Source: Levilactobacillus koreensis JCM 16448
GTDB taxonomy: Bacteria > Bacillota > Bacilli > Lactobacillales > Lactobacillaceae
Assembly: GCF_001435525.1 (NCBI RefSeq)
Contig: NZ_AZDP01000123.1
Span: 131,880 to 171,307 of the forward strand
DNA length: 39,428 nucleotides
Direction: 5' to 3'
Under the pieces are notes generated by a model. It made no database searches and was not told the origin of the DNA. It saw nothing but the letters and a program-made list of their open reading frames with translations. The position numbers and the translations under genes are program-made. Position 1 is the stretch's first letter. Each line of letters begins with the position of its first letter. This document shows positions 27,889 to 36,136 of the stretch, piece after piece.

Positions 27889-28419
27889 ATGAATCCACGA
27901 GACCGCAAGCAGCAGAACTTAGCAGCCATTTACCAGACTTTACTGGAATTGATGATGCAAAAACCACTGACCGATATCTCTATCACTGAGCTTTGTCAGC
28001 GGGCCCAAGTGTCGCGGACTTATTTCTATCGCCACTATCAAGATTTTGATCAGATTATTCGGACATACCAAACACAGAATATGCTCCACTACCTACGCCG
28101 ATTGCCACGGACACCGCAAGTTGATCTCGCTCGGCTGATGACCCACTACTTCGAAAACACAAAGTCAGAAGCAGAAACCTACCGTCTCTTGATTAAAAAT
28201 GGTAAATTGGATGTCTTGCTGGAAACATTTCAAACCGTTTTTCAATTGCTCATCAAACAAGACCGCATTGAAAAACACTCGTCGCGGTTAACGGCTCCTT
28301 ATTATCTAGAGTTCTTTTCTGGTGCCGTCATCAACATTACGGTCAACTGGGTCAAACATGGTTTTGTTGAATCCCCGGAGTACCTAGGACAACTGGTGGC
28401 TCAGTTTACGCTGGGTTAA
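27889..28419 (+). CDS. TetR family transcriptional regulator (DHA2 module)
   Basis: A 176-residue TetR protein. The HTH segment is ITELCQRAQVSRTYFYRHYQDFDQII at about residues 33-58; the C-terminal part has the TetR_C-like FFSGAVINITVNWVKHGF stretch near residue 145. GGGGAGAG lies about 10 bases before the ATG. It is divergent from the frameshifted DHA2 transporter and separated from it by a perfect inverted repeat, so it is probably the repressor of that pump and of itself. Confidence 0.9.
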   Translation: MNPRDRKQQNLAAIYQTLLELMMQKPLTDISITELCQRAQVSRTYFYRHYQDFDQIIRTYQTQNMLHYLRRLPRTPQVDLARLMTHYFENTKSEAETYRLLIKNGKLDVLLETFQTVFQLLIKQDRIEKHSSRLTAPYYLEFFSGAVINITVNWVKHGFVESPEYLGQLVAQFTLG

Positions 28420-28425
28420 AAAAGA

Positions 28426-28464
28426 AACGGCTTCACCGCGGCTGTTTGCCGTGATGGGGCCGTT
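28426..28464 (+). terminator. Hairpin after the DHA2-module tetR
   Basis: A 17-base arm pairs with its partner with one mismatch and several G-T pairs around a 5-base loop. The T tract is weak. It begins 6 bases after the stop. Confidence 0.55.
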
Positions 28465-28656
28465 CAATTTGGAAAATATAGGTAACCGTACATTCAATTC
28501 AAGGTGACATGACGGGAAAATCAATTATTCAAAGGATTCTACTTTTTCTGGCCGAAATCATTTGCTGCCCAAACTTTGGGTAAACTAATGGCTACTAGAA
28601 AAATCAGAATCCATTTTAAGAGAGTCAGTCTGGTTCTATTATTCGACTACCACTTT

Positions 28657-29496
28657 TTAGCACAGAAAGCGAATCAGCAGTCGGTCAACTTGAATGTTGT
28701 TATGCAACTTACTATGCTGTGCGTTGGGCCCAACAATCTTCCGTTCCCGATAAGACTTCGCTCGACTGGAAACCAGGTATCGCAGTGATTGGGAAGAGGC
28801 ATTGCTGACCGAACCATCCGAATGTGAGCCATCGTTTTTATCACCGTAAACGTTCAGCACCGTAATTTGATTCTTAGGATAAGTCTTACGCAACTGTAAT
28901 AGCGTTTTATAATCAGCCTGCATCTTTTCGGGCTTGCCATTATGATCAAGCTTCATCTGATTTGGCTCGTCATTCATTCCCAAAATCCCATCGAAATGAC
29001 CCGCAATATTAACCTGTTTCTGAATCTTGGGGAGCTTCGATGTATTGTCCAACAGGTAGTACATAATTGCCATATTACCCATCGAATGACCAACCACGTT
29101 AAATTTTTTTAAGTGATATTTCTGCTGGAGCGTCACGACTGTTGCCTTGGCCCATCGCCCCCATTGACGCGGATTCGAATTGCGGCTATCTTTGAAATCC
29201 ACCTCTACGATTGGATGGTAATCGCCCTCACGAAACTGGCCCGCCAAGGAAACCTTTCCATGCTTTGAAACCGTTGCGCGCATAATCGTCTTCGTCAGAC
29301 CGGCGTTCACCAACGAATGGGCCATCTGTTCTTCAGCGCGGTAACTACTGCCCCACCCGTGGAAAAACAGCGTTGGTTCGTATTTACTGGCATGCGGCAG
29401 ACGCGCTGTAGTTGACTGATGACTGGTCGTCCCACAAGCTGTGAGGCCTAAAACAAGTAATCCAATTCCCAGGAATAGTAAAAATCTCTTTTTCAT
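28657..29496 (-). CDS. DUF915-type alpha/beta hydrolase lipoprotein
   Basis: A 279-residue surface hydrolase. MKKRFLLFLGIGLLVLGLTAC is a lipoprotein signal with lipobox LTAC and Cys21. The fold elements are HGWGSS (residues 46-51), nucleophile elbow GHSMGN (Ser138), an Asp in GDKNDGSHSDGS (219-229) and His261 or His265. DUF915 proteins of lactobacilli are cell-surface hydrolases of unknown substrate. The start is ATG 29496 because GGGGAG lies about 10 bases upstream; an earlier ATG (29514) overlaps that ribosome site. It stands alone. Confidence 0.85.
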   Translation of the reverse strand: MKKRFLLFLGIGLLVLGLTACGTTSHQSTTARLPHASKYEPTLFFHGWGSSYRAEEQMAHSLVNAGLTKTIMRATVSKHGKVSLAGQFREGDYHPIVEVDFKDSRNSNPRQWGRWAKATVVTLQQKYHLKKFNVVGHSMGNMAIMYYLLDNTSKLPKIQKQVNIAGHFDGILGMNDEPNQMKLDHNGKPEKMQADYKTLLQLRKTYPKNQITVLNVYGDKNDGSHSDGSVSNASSQSLRYLVSSRAKSYRERKIVGPNAQHSKLHNNIQVDRLLIRFLC

Positions 29497-29603
29497 TTCG
29501 TATTTTCTCCCCATTTTTAGTAACGACTTTTCGGCCACTTAGTTTATCGGGCCAAGTATAAGCCTTGATGTGAACTCTAAGGCAAGGCTTATTTTCAATG
29601 ACT

Positions 29604-29661
29604 ACTACAAAGATCAGGTCCCGATTCAAGGTAATCTGAATCAAGACCTGGTCTTTGTAGT
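29604..29661. repeat. 58-base imperfect palindrome between abrB and the hydrolase
   Basis: ACTACAAAGA and CAGGTC and GATTCA pair with TGAATC, GACCTG and TCTTTGTAGT, with small bulges. No T tract follows on either strand, so it may be a partial terminator or a small repeat. It lies just after the orphan AbrB gene on the - strand. Confidence 0.5.
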
Positions 29662-29691
29662 GAATAACCGTGTTACCTTCCCAATGAATCA

Positions 29692-29970
29692 TTATTCTTC
29701 GTGCATCCACTTATCGAAGCTTGGCGATTTTTCAGGGTCATAGCAACCATCTTGATCAATAGTCACTGATTCCACTGGAATGTCCGCGATAAGCTTCTTC
29801 CAATCAGAACTGGACGGTAGTTTTTCAAGAATCAAGCGCCCATCATCGCTCAACGTCATTTCCAGCTGATCACCGCTTGAAAGATGCATTCTTTTTCTAA
29901 AATACAATGGAATAGTCACGTGTCCCTTGCTGGAAACTGTGATTATTTTGCTACCTTTTTTAATGTCCAT
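29692..29970 (-). CDS. AbrB/SpoVT-type DNA-binding protein (orphan antitoxin-like)
   Basis: A 92-residue protein with an N-terminal swapped-hairpin domain: ITVSSKGHVTIPLYFRKRMHLSSGDQLEMTLSDDGRLIL (residues 9-47). The acidic C-terminus (DPEKSPSFDKWMHEE) resembles antitoxins that pair with PemK/MazF. No toxin follows: an overlapping frame opens with ATG in TAATG but runs through the palindrome at 29604-29661 into the hydrolase region and resembles no toxin. Probably a solitary antitoxin or a regulator. Ribosome site GAGGAA. A complete pair lies at 37344-37888. Confidence 0.85.
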   Translation of the reverse strand: MDIKKGSKIITVSSKGHVTIPLYFRKRMHLSSGDQLEMTLSDDGRLILEKLPSSSDWKKLIADIPVESVTIDQDGCYDPEKSPSFDKWMHEE

Positions 29971-30155
29971 CGTAAATTCCTCACTACCATTGAATTTTCC
30001 GTCTCATCAGAGGCCAATTCCAACCTTTGCTATGATACAGTATAGACACTTGAATAGACAAAATCCATCCACGTATATTTTTTTGAATCATTTTAACGGT
30101 AGCAGTTTCCGGCGTGGCATTTACCTCCGACTTTGACTATCATCCACCTACTTGA

Positions 30156-31448
30156 CTACATCACCGCCGAGTCCGCCCGGTGCCAGTAAAAGTATGCCAA
30201 CGTCCCTAAGCTAAAGACGACCGCGATTCCCGCCAAAATCCAGCTAATACCCGCAATTGAACCGCCCAGCGAAATTGTATGTCGCAAACCGGCCATCGCA
30301 ACGGTCATCGGCAAGTACGGGTGAACGGCCCGGTAGAACGGATTGGTCAGTTCAATCGGGTACGTCCCGCCCGAAGCTCCAATCTGAAATAGCATGAACA
30401 GTAGCATCAGCCACGCCCCCGTTAGGCCAAACCATAACCGAAAACAGGTCACTAAGCTGAAGAACGCCAACACAATCAGCAAGCTCAATAGGTACGTTTC
30501 CCCTGGTTCCAGTGGCCGTAAACCAATGATGTAGCGCACGCCCAGCCACATGCAGGACGCCGCTAATACCACGAACCCCCAGAGAAAGCCCATTTTATCC
30601 AACCAGGCCAGCGCAAAGTTACGGTATTCCCCGTGACGCTTGCGGGCGTCGTAAATAATGTTGAGCGTGATGCAACCCACGAATAGCGAAATCGCCATAA
30701 AGTACGGTGCCATGCCCGTTCCGTTGTTGGCGACGGTCACCACGTCATGCTGCGTTAATTTTACGGGCATTGCCAAGTGTTTCAATTGATCTGTCCGCCG
30801 AACCTCGCTGAGCTGTTCGCCGCCCTGTGTCAAACCAGCCACAATTTTCTGCGTTGCCGCGGCAACTTGTGTCGCTGGTAAACCGGCCACACCAGCCTGA
30901 CTCAGCTGATCCAATTGCTTAGCCGTTAACGTTAACCGCTTGCCCACCGTCAGTGCTGCATTCTGACTAGCCTGTAATTCGGCTTGAACTGCCGTCTGGT
31001 TGAGGGTCGTCTGCAGCTTCTGCATTACAGTCGCCCCCATCTTTGAAGCCACCGTGCTTTGACCAGCGTTGGTGTCATAGGTCACCTTTAGCTGCTTCGG
31101 TGTCGTTGCTAAATGACTCAGAGTTTGCGATGCGTTGGCCGGAATCTTCAAGACCAGAAATAGCCGACCGTCCTTCAACTCCCGCCGAGCCTTCGCCGCA
31201 GTCATCCGGTGAAACTGGAGTGACTTGTCTTTGACCAGCTTTCGTGACACCGTCCGCCCCCAAGCCAGTGTGCGCGTGGACCGATCCTGATCGACCACCG
31301 CCATTGGCAAGTGATGAAGCTCCCCGTACGGATTCCAAACGGACGCCAGAAACAAACTTGCGTAAAATAGTGGAATGACTAAAATGCCTAATAAGATTCG
31401 CCAAACCGCTGGATGATGCTTCAGATAGGACCATTCATGAGATTTCAT
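30156..31448 (-). CDS. YhgE/Pip-type membrane protein (ABC-2 permease fold), copy 2
   Basis: A 430-residue protein: N-terminal helix (about residues 17-36), extracytoplasmic region opening LHHLPMAVVDQDRST, rich in Ala/Gln/Thr and probably helical, then six hydrophobic segments from residue 245 to the end (HRADSAVM). Same plan as the copy at 24128. It follows a TetR gene on the same strand after 132 bases, with a near-perfect palindrome in the gap at 31470-31492, so it is probably repressed by that TetR. The natural substrate is unknown. Confidence 0.85.
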   Translation of the reverse strand: MKSHEWSYLKHHPAVWRILLGILVIPLFYASLFLASVWNPYGELHHLPMAVVDQDRSTRTLAWGRTVSRKLVKDKSLQFHRMTAAKARRELKDGRLFLVLKIPANASQTLSHLATTPKQLKVTYDTNAGQSTVASKMGATVMQKLQTTLNQTAVQAELQASQNAALTVGKRLTLTAKQLDQLSQAGVAGLPATQVAAATQKIVAGLTQGGEQLSEVRRTDQLKHLAMPVKLTQHDVVTVANNGTGMAPYFMAISLFVGCITLNIIYDARKRHGEYRNFALAWLDKMGFLWGFVVLAASCMWLGVRYIIGLRPLEPGETYLLSLLIVLAFFSLVTCFRLWFGLTGAWLMLLFMLFQIGASGGTYPIELTNPFYRAVHPYLPMTVAMAGLRHTISLGGSIAGISWILAGIAVVFSLGTLAYFYWHRADSAVM

Positions 31449-31469
31449 ATTCTCTCCCCCTTGCTTTAT

Positions 31470-31492
31470 CGAATGAACGAATCATTCATTCG
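31470..31492. promoter_or_regulatory. Operator candidate upstream of yhgE copy 2
   Basis: A 23-bp near-perfect palindrome beginning CGAATGAA and ending TTCATTCG, with two mismatched pairs. It ends 22 bases before the start of the gene on the - strand. Probable site for the TetR at 31581-32222. Confidence 0.6.
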
Positions 31493-31580
31493 ATTGCCAC
31501 CCAGTCTAAACACTCCCGCCAAAAACACAATTTTCAGTGGCCATTTCACGGGATTTTGACCAGTCAGCTAATTAAGGGGC

Positions 31581-32222
31581 TCACTGATAGCTACGCCGCA
31601 ACATTTCCCGAACAACAATCAACATTTGTTCGTCGTCATTACGGGCCATCTCCGTTTCAAAGCTGTCGTAGCGCTTGTGGGCACACCACCAGAATACGAG
31701 ATCGACCACGATGACACCGTTACGTTGGGGGTCATTCAGTTCAGGCTGATGTTGCTGCAGGAAATCCCCAACATGCTGATAAATCTCCTGCCGCTGCTGA
31801 CGATATAACGCAGTCAGAGCAGGATTCACGCTCGGATTATGCTCAAGAATCAAGAAGTAACGCCCGTATCGTTTAAACGCCGTAAATAAGGCCGTTAATA
31901 GCTGGTCAAAGCTAGTCGTCTGCTGGCCAGCCAGTTGGTGATTCCAGTCAGCATATGCGGCTTCCGTCCGCCGCACCAGCTCCCGCGGATCAACCGGTTG
32001 TAAGGGATAGGTCGACCATGACGTCCCCTCAGTTGTCGGTAAGGTCGTCAGAAACACATAATCCAATAGGGCCTCTTTCCCACTGAACAGCCGGTACAAC
32101 GTCCCCACCGCAACGTGCGCCCGCTGCGCAATCATTTGCATCTGCGTTTCGTGATACCCTGGTTGAATGAACAATTCACTCGCCGCGGCGTAAATTCGCT
32201 GCAATTTTTCTTCATCGGTCAT
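31581..32222 (-). CDS. TetR family transcriptional regulator (yhgE copy 2 module)
   Basis: A 213-residue repressor with HTH MQMIAQRAHVAVGTLYRLFSGKEALLDYVF, the canonical TetR helix-turn-helix with GTLYRxFxxKE. The C-terminal domain includes a typical TetR_C segment (RYGRYFLILEHNPSVNPALTALYRQQRQEIYQHV). The start is ATG 32222 with GAGAGGAG about 10 bases upstream; an in-frame ATG at 32249 is possible. It is located upstream of, and in the same direction as, yhgE copy 2, with the operator candidate in the gap. Confidence 0.9.
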   Translation of the reverse strand: MTDEEKLQRIYAAASELFIQPGYHETQMQMIAQRAHVAVGTLYRLFSGKEALLDYVFLTTLPTTEGTSWSTYPLQPVDPRELVRRTEAAYADWNHQLAGQQTTSFDQLLTALFTAFKRYGRYFLILEHNPSVNPALTALYRQQRQEIYQHVGDFLQQHQPELNDPQRNGVIVVDLVFWWCAHKRYDSFETEMARNDDEQMLIVVREMLRRSYQ

Positions 32223-32540
32223 GGGTGACCAACTCCTCTCCATTTCCATTAAACCCTAAATGATGGCGAAGTGCCGGGTTGACCATGTGACTGGGTTAAT
32301 CACCTTACAAACAATTAGTTGTATACAACAAAAAGGATAAAATTAGGATATGAATTTCTCCTAAAATCATCCTTTGAGTATTTAAGGTCTAAGCTGAGCC
32401 CCATCATATTTTTCCTTAATTAACTAAAGAGCGGTAAATTACCCAGTGATTGGTCCCAATCACCATAATCGGTACTTGACTAAGACTTAATTAGATCCTA
32501 TTAAGACAGGTTATTGTATATACCAACGAATTTCAAGAAA
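32223..32540. other. Gap between tetR and the second DHA2 gene, with two palindromes
   Basis: About 320 bases with no credible gene. It holds a 12-bp perfect palindrome GTTGTATACAAC (32318-32329), of the kind bound by MarR-type repressors, and an 18-bp palindrome GTGATTGG-TC-CCAATCAC (32446-32463). Neither is followed by a T tract. The functions are unknown. Confidence 0.5.
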
Positions 32541-33926
32541 CTATCGTTCACTTTGCTTACTTGATTGCTCTAAATTTGCTAATTTTCCAGTACGTAAGCT
32601 CCCCGACCAGATCAATCCTAGTAACGATAATACTGCGCTCCCCAGCATCGCCGCTTGAAAACCACTGACAAATCCTTCGCCAGATACTTGATAAAAGATC
32701 ATGACAGCAATCGTCGTTCCCAACGCCCCACCCAGTAAGCGAAAAACGTTATAAATACCGGAGGCCTTGCCAATCATCACCCGTGGAGCCGCACCGAGCA
32801 CCGACTTCTGTAAAGCTGGGCCAGCCATCGACAATCCAACACCAGCCAACATTAGCGGCAAGACCAACCACGCATAGCTCTGGTGAACGAACCACGCGAT
32901 CAATAAGTAGCCCCCGCCTTGCAACAGCAATCCCAACGTGGCAACCCACCGTTCTCCAAATCGATCGACCGCTCGACCCGCGAATGGGGCCACAACAACC
33001 AACGTTCCCGTCCAGGGTAAGAGTTCCAGCCCCGCCGTCAACGCCGTCGCATGTTGACTGGCCTGTAAGTACTGCGGTAGGAAAAATACGACCCCGTACA
33101 TTGATCCGTAGAGACAGGCCGTGGCCAGATTACCACCAGTAAATGCCCTTGCTCGAAACAGATGGAGGTCAACCATTGGGAAGTCTGCATGCGCCTGACG
33201 AACAATGAACCAACCGGCACACCCAATACTCAGCAAGCCAATTGCCAACGACCAGTATAACTGACCGCCGTCGGTTGTTGCCGAAAGTGCCCAGACAGTT
33301 CCCGCCATGGCAACGATAATCAATAGGCTATCCATGAGGTTGATTGGGTCGCTTCCCCCGCGACTCTCTGGCAAATAACGTCGTGATAAGAGAACGGCCA
33401 AAACGCCAATTGGCACGTTGATCCAGAAAATCCATTGCCAAGTCAACCGGGCCACGATAAAGCCGCCCAGTGAAGGACCGACAATTAAAGCCAGTCCACC
33501 AATACCACTCCAAATCCCTAGGGCACGGCCACGTTGCCCGGTTGGTAAAGCGTTGGTGAGAATAGCCATCGACATGGGAGTCATGACCGACGCCCCGATG
33601 CCCTCAACGATTCGTGCGAGAATCAACCAATTAATGCTCGTTGCCAGCGCACAGAGCACCGAACCAATTGTAAAAATTAAGATGCCCCAATTGTAGACTC
33701 GCCGGCGCCCCCAACGTTCCCCTAATGCGACACCGACCAATAAAACTGCAGCAATCGTAATATTATAAGCGTTCAACGCCCACTGCAAGGTGCCAACTGA
33801 AATTTTAAATTCAGCACGAATTGCGGTAGCTGCCGTGGTAACGATCATCGCATCCATCATGGCCATAAAGAATCCCAATGATGTCAGTCCCAGTACCCAC
33901 CCCGACTTGATCTTTTCCCCTGTCAT
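32541..33926 (-). CDS. DHA2-type MFS multidrug transporter
   Basis: An intact 461-residue, probably 14-helix proton-driven exporter (EmrB/QacA type). Motif A-like GVALGERWGRRRVYNWG, RIVEGIGASVMTP and motif C-like GGLALIVGPSLGGFIVARLTWQWIFWINVP are visible. GGAGACGG lies 5-7 bases before the ATG. A perfect 26-bp palindrome lies just upstream at 33951-33976, and an ArsR-type gene lies beyond that, so the pump is probably derepressed when its effector binds ArsR. The pump substrate is unknown. Confidence 0.93.
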   Translation of the reverse strand: MTGEKIKSGWVLGLTSLGFFMAMMDAMIVTTAATAIRAEFKISVGTLQWALNAYNITIAAVLLVGVALGERWGRRRVYNWGILIFTIGSVLCALATSINWLILARIVEGIGASVMTPMSMAILTNALPTGQRGRALGIWSGIGGLALIVGPSLGGFIVARLTWQWIFWINVPIGVLAVLLSRRYLPESRGGSDPINLMDSLLIIVAMAGTVWALSATTDGGQLYWSLAIGLLSIGCAGWFIVRQAHADFPMVDLHLFRARAFTGGNLATACLYGSMYGVVFFLPQYLQASQHATALTAGLELLPWTGTLVVVAPFAGRAVDRFGERWVATLGLLLQGGGYLLIAWFVHQSYAWLVLPLMLAGVGLSMAGPALQKSVLGAAPRVMIGKASGIYNVFRLLGGALGTTIAVMIFYQVSGEGFVSGFQAAMLGSAVLSLLGLIWSGSLRTGKLANLEQSSKQSER

Positions 33927-33950
33927 TTCTCCGTCTCCTTAATGTCAAAG

Positions 33951-33976
33951 CATAGTTCAAATACCTTTGAACTATG
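33951..33976. promoter_or_regulatory. Operator candidate (ArsR type) upstream of the DHA2 gene
   Basis: CATAGTTCAAA (33951-33961) and TTTGAACTATG (33966-33976) form an 11-bp perfect inverted repeat with a 4-base spacer, the TCAAA/TTTGA layout typical of ArsR-family operators. It lies 24 bases before the DHA2 start and next to the arsR gene. Confidence 0.7.
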
Positions 33977-34018
33977 TAAACATACCATGGCTGCCAATCG
34001 CTGGCAAGCGGCAAAAAC

Positions 34019-34047
34019 AAAAAAGAGAAGATCCTGATGATCTCCTC
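34019..34047 (-). terminator. Terminator after arsR
   Basis: On the - strand GAG-G-AGATC pairs with GATCT-T-CTC around a short loop and is followed by TTTTTT. It ends arsR transcription before the DHA2 promoter. Confidence 0.7.
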
Positions 34048-34064
34048 CTCATTGGTCTAACAAC

Positions 34065-34352
34065 CTATAAGTTTTGCCAGAAATGGGTTAGATACCGGTC
34101 AACCGTCGACCGGTCTAACATCACATATTTTTCACGGGCCACCTTGTGCGTGGTGATCAGTCCTGCTTCCTGCAAAATTTTAAAATGATATGACCCGGAC
34201 GTTTTGCTAATGTGCATGGCCTGACCAATTTCACCACAGGAGACTTCATGGTCCAATCGATTCAGATACCGGATGATCTCTAGCCGAATGGGATCAGCCA
34301 GGGCCTTAAAAATCTTAATTTCAGCTTCAGTTGTCTGTATTTGCTGTGTCAT
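34065..34352 (-). CDS. ArsR family winged-helix regulator
   Basis: A 95-residue ArsR/SmtB-type repressor: KALADPIRLEIIRYLNRLDHEVSCGEIGQAMHISKTSGSYHFKILQEAGLITTHKVAREKYVML covers the winged helix. The recognition helix region is SKTSGSYHFKIL. No clear CxC metal site is present (only one Cys), so the effector may not be a metal. The start is ATG 34352; the frame extends further upstream but has no ribosome site there. It lies 25 bases after the DUF3021 gene, so it may be cotranscribed with the LytTR operon, and it faces the DHA2 gene it probably controls. Confidence 0.87.
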   Translation of the reverse strand: MTQQIQTTEAEIKIFKALADPIRLEIIRYLNRLDHEVSCGEIGQAMHISKTSGSYHFKILQEAGLITTHKVAREKYVMLDRSTVDRYLTHFWQNL

Positions 34353-34377
34353 ATCACTTATCCTATCAAAATTATTT

Positions 34378-34773
34378 TCACGACTTATGCTTCGCACGTT
34401 GCTTCAACGCCTGATTAATCTGACTGACACGGAGGCGCTGGTTCAGCATAACAGTGACCCAAATGACGATGTAGACCAAGACAAAATCGATCCAAAAGCT
34501 GAGGCCAACCGACCAGTTATTATACACCATCAGGAGTAAGATCACCGCCGCCGTTCCGACCAAATGAATGGTAAACGCCAGTGGCCAGGCCACCTCTTCA
34601 TGATCACTATCGAAAATCAGGCTGAGAACGCCAATTGCGCCACTCGCTAAAAATAGACTGACAACGATTTTTGGTGAGACGGTGTCGGACGTCACATGAA
34701 ACGCAATCAGTAGGAGGTAGGCAACGGCACCATAACTCACACCTCTGATAACGTACCTGAGTATTTTAGTCAT
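34378..34773 (-). CDS. DUF3021 family membrane protein
   Basis: A 131-residue protein with four hydrophobic helices (about residues 10-27, 38-53, 64-84 and 92-110) and a basic tail (RLRVSQINQALKQRAKHKS). DUF3021 proteins stand next to LytTR regulators; in streptococcal LytTR regulatory systems (BrsRM) the membrane partner holds the regulator in check. The gene lies 11 bases after the LytTR gene with AGGAGGGGG as ribosome site. Function here is by analogy. Confidence 0.85.
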   Translation of the reverse strand: MTKILRYVIRGVSYGAVAYLLLIAFHVTSDTVSPKIVVSLFLASGAIGVLSLIFDSDHEEVAWPLAFTIHLVGTAAVILLLMVYNNWSVGLSFWIDFVLVYIVIWVTVMLNQRLRVSQINQALKQRAKHKS

Positions 34774-34784
34774 AGCTCCCCCTC

Positions 34785-35240
34785 CTACAAGCCCAATTGG
34801 CTCATTAATTCTTTGACATACTTACGACTCACCGCCGTCTTGAGGTTTGTTGTTAAAACGGCGGTCATGTTCCCAGAAAAACTGTCTTCTAGCGACTGTA
34901 GATGGTCCAGATTTAACACGCCATGCTTGGAAACCTGGATAAAATTAGAGTCGCCCAACCGTTGAACGAGATGTCGCAACGTTTCGTGGGTGGTGATTGT
35001 GCCCGTCGTGGTATACAGCAGGAGGGTCTCGTGTTGGACATCGGCGAGAATAATCGTGGCCGTTTTCACCATCACTAGCCGATCCGGCGTTTTAACGGAA
35101 ATAATACCGGTGCGACTAGTTTGATAGTTGTCCAGATACGCCGAAATCGCCGCTGTTTCCGGACCCTCCGCAGCCGCCTGAACGACTACCAAAGGATCAG
35201 CCGGATCGATATCCGGATTCTGTTCGAATTTATGCCGCAC
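34785..35240 (-). CDS. LytTR-domain transcriptional regulator
   Basis: A 151-residue protein without a receiver domain. The LytTR DNA-binding domain occupies about residues 50-150: IILADVQHETLLLYTTTGTITTHETLRHLVQRLGDSNFIQVSKHGVLNLDHLQSL, where the FIQVSKHxVLNLDHL motif is characteristic. The short N-terminal segment has no phosphoacceptor site, so control is likely by the adjacent DUF3021 protein. The start is GTG 35240 with GGGGG upstream. It lies in a tight operon after the ABC permease. Confidence 0.9.
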   Translation of the reverse strand: MRHKFEQNPDIDPADPLVVVQAAAEGPETAAISAYLDNYQTSRTGIISVKTPDRLVMVKTATIILADVQHETLLLYTTTGTITTHETLRHLVQRLGDSNFIQVSKHGVLNLDHLQSLEDSFSGNMTAVLTTNLKTAVSRKYVKELMSQLGL

Positions 35241-35259
35241 GCCAATCCCCCCATTTTAC

Positions 35260-36135
35260 TTACTGCTCGCGGACTACCCGGCGCCGACGCTGGAGTCGTA
35301 GCCATTCTACGCCAAATACCAGGATAACGGCACCGCTAAAGATTAATCCCATTATGAGGTAAGTTTCCTGTTGGGTCAACAAGGTCGACCAGTTTAACCG
35401 GACACCCATCAATCGATCAAAGGTGTTTCTAGCCGCTACATTCCCGGAGAAGGCCGTTTTCAGTTTGTCGTCCATCAAGAATTGGCGATAGAGCGCCGCC
35501 ACATAGCTTCCGGGGATGAATTTGACCATACCCTGCGCGAAGTTAGGCAAGGTCCCAATGGGGATGTACGTGCCTACCAGGAAACCCGCCGCGGTTCCTA
35601 CGATGGTCCCCAGTTTGCCTAAACTGTCTACCGTGTGAATGCCTTGGACGATTGCTGCATTCACCACGACTGCTAGAAGTGAACTCGTGACCATGAGTCC
35701 CAACGTGTTCAAGACTGCCGTAACGGAAAGCGTCAGGCCATCCGTCAGGTAAAAGCCACCCCACATGATGACAAACATCGCCAACTGCATCAGCGCACCG
35801 ATCACCGCGGCGCTGAGCAAGTAGCTGGTAAATAAGCGCGTTGGACCGGCATCGGTTAACTCCAAGTCGGCCACAATGTGCTTTTCCTTATCTGTGACCA
35901 TCAACGCCATGCTACTGAGAGTCGTGGTGATGCTGGTAATGGCCAGTGTGCCCCCAATCAGCCAAGTGTCGAGCAGAACCTTGGCGTCAGGCATCTGGTG
36001 CCAACTCGTCAACATATTTTTCTTCAGAAAGACCAGGTACAGAACAAACGAGATGAGTGCTCCCAAAAGTGAAAAGAAGACCCCACTGCGATCCCGAAAG
36101 TACAATAGTAAGTTACGCTTGATCATGGCTAGCAT
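35260..36135 (-). CDS. ABC transporter permease (ABC-2 type)
   Basis: A 291-residue membrane protein: MLAMIKRNLLLYFRDRSGVFFSLLGALISFVLYLVF at the N-terminus, then five further hydrophobic helices and a basic tail, with VDSLGKLGTIVGTAAGFLVGTYIPIG as the ABC-2 signature region. It is the partner of the ATPase gene, whose stop lies 1 base before this start (TAATATG). AAGGAG is 10 bases upstream. The transported compound is unknown; bacteriocin or drug export is common for such LytTR-linked pairs. Confidence 0.9.
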   Translation of the reverse strand: MLAMIKRNLLLYFRDRSGVFFSLLGALISFVLYLVFLKKNMLTSWHQMPDAKVLLDTWLIGGTLAITSITTTLSSMALMVTDKEKHIVADLELTDAGPTRLFTSYLLSAAVIGALMQLAMFVIMWGGFYLTDGLTLSVTAVLNTLGLMVTSSLLAVVVNAAIVQGIHTVDSLGKLGTIVGTAAGFLVGTYIPIGTLPNFAQGMVKFIPGSYVAALYRQFLMDDKLKTAFSGNVAARNTFDRLMGVRLNWSTLLTQQETYLIMGLIFSGAVILVFGVEWLRLQRRRRVVREQ

Positions 36136-36136
36136 A

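Noticed and set aside
29384-29710. 108-codon frame overlapping the AbrB stop as a possible toxin
   Set aside because: It runs through an imperfect palindrome into the start of the hydrolase gene and has no MazF/PemK motifs.
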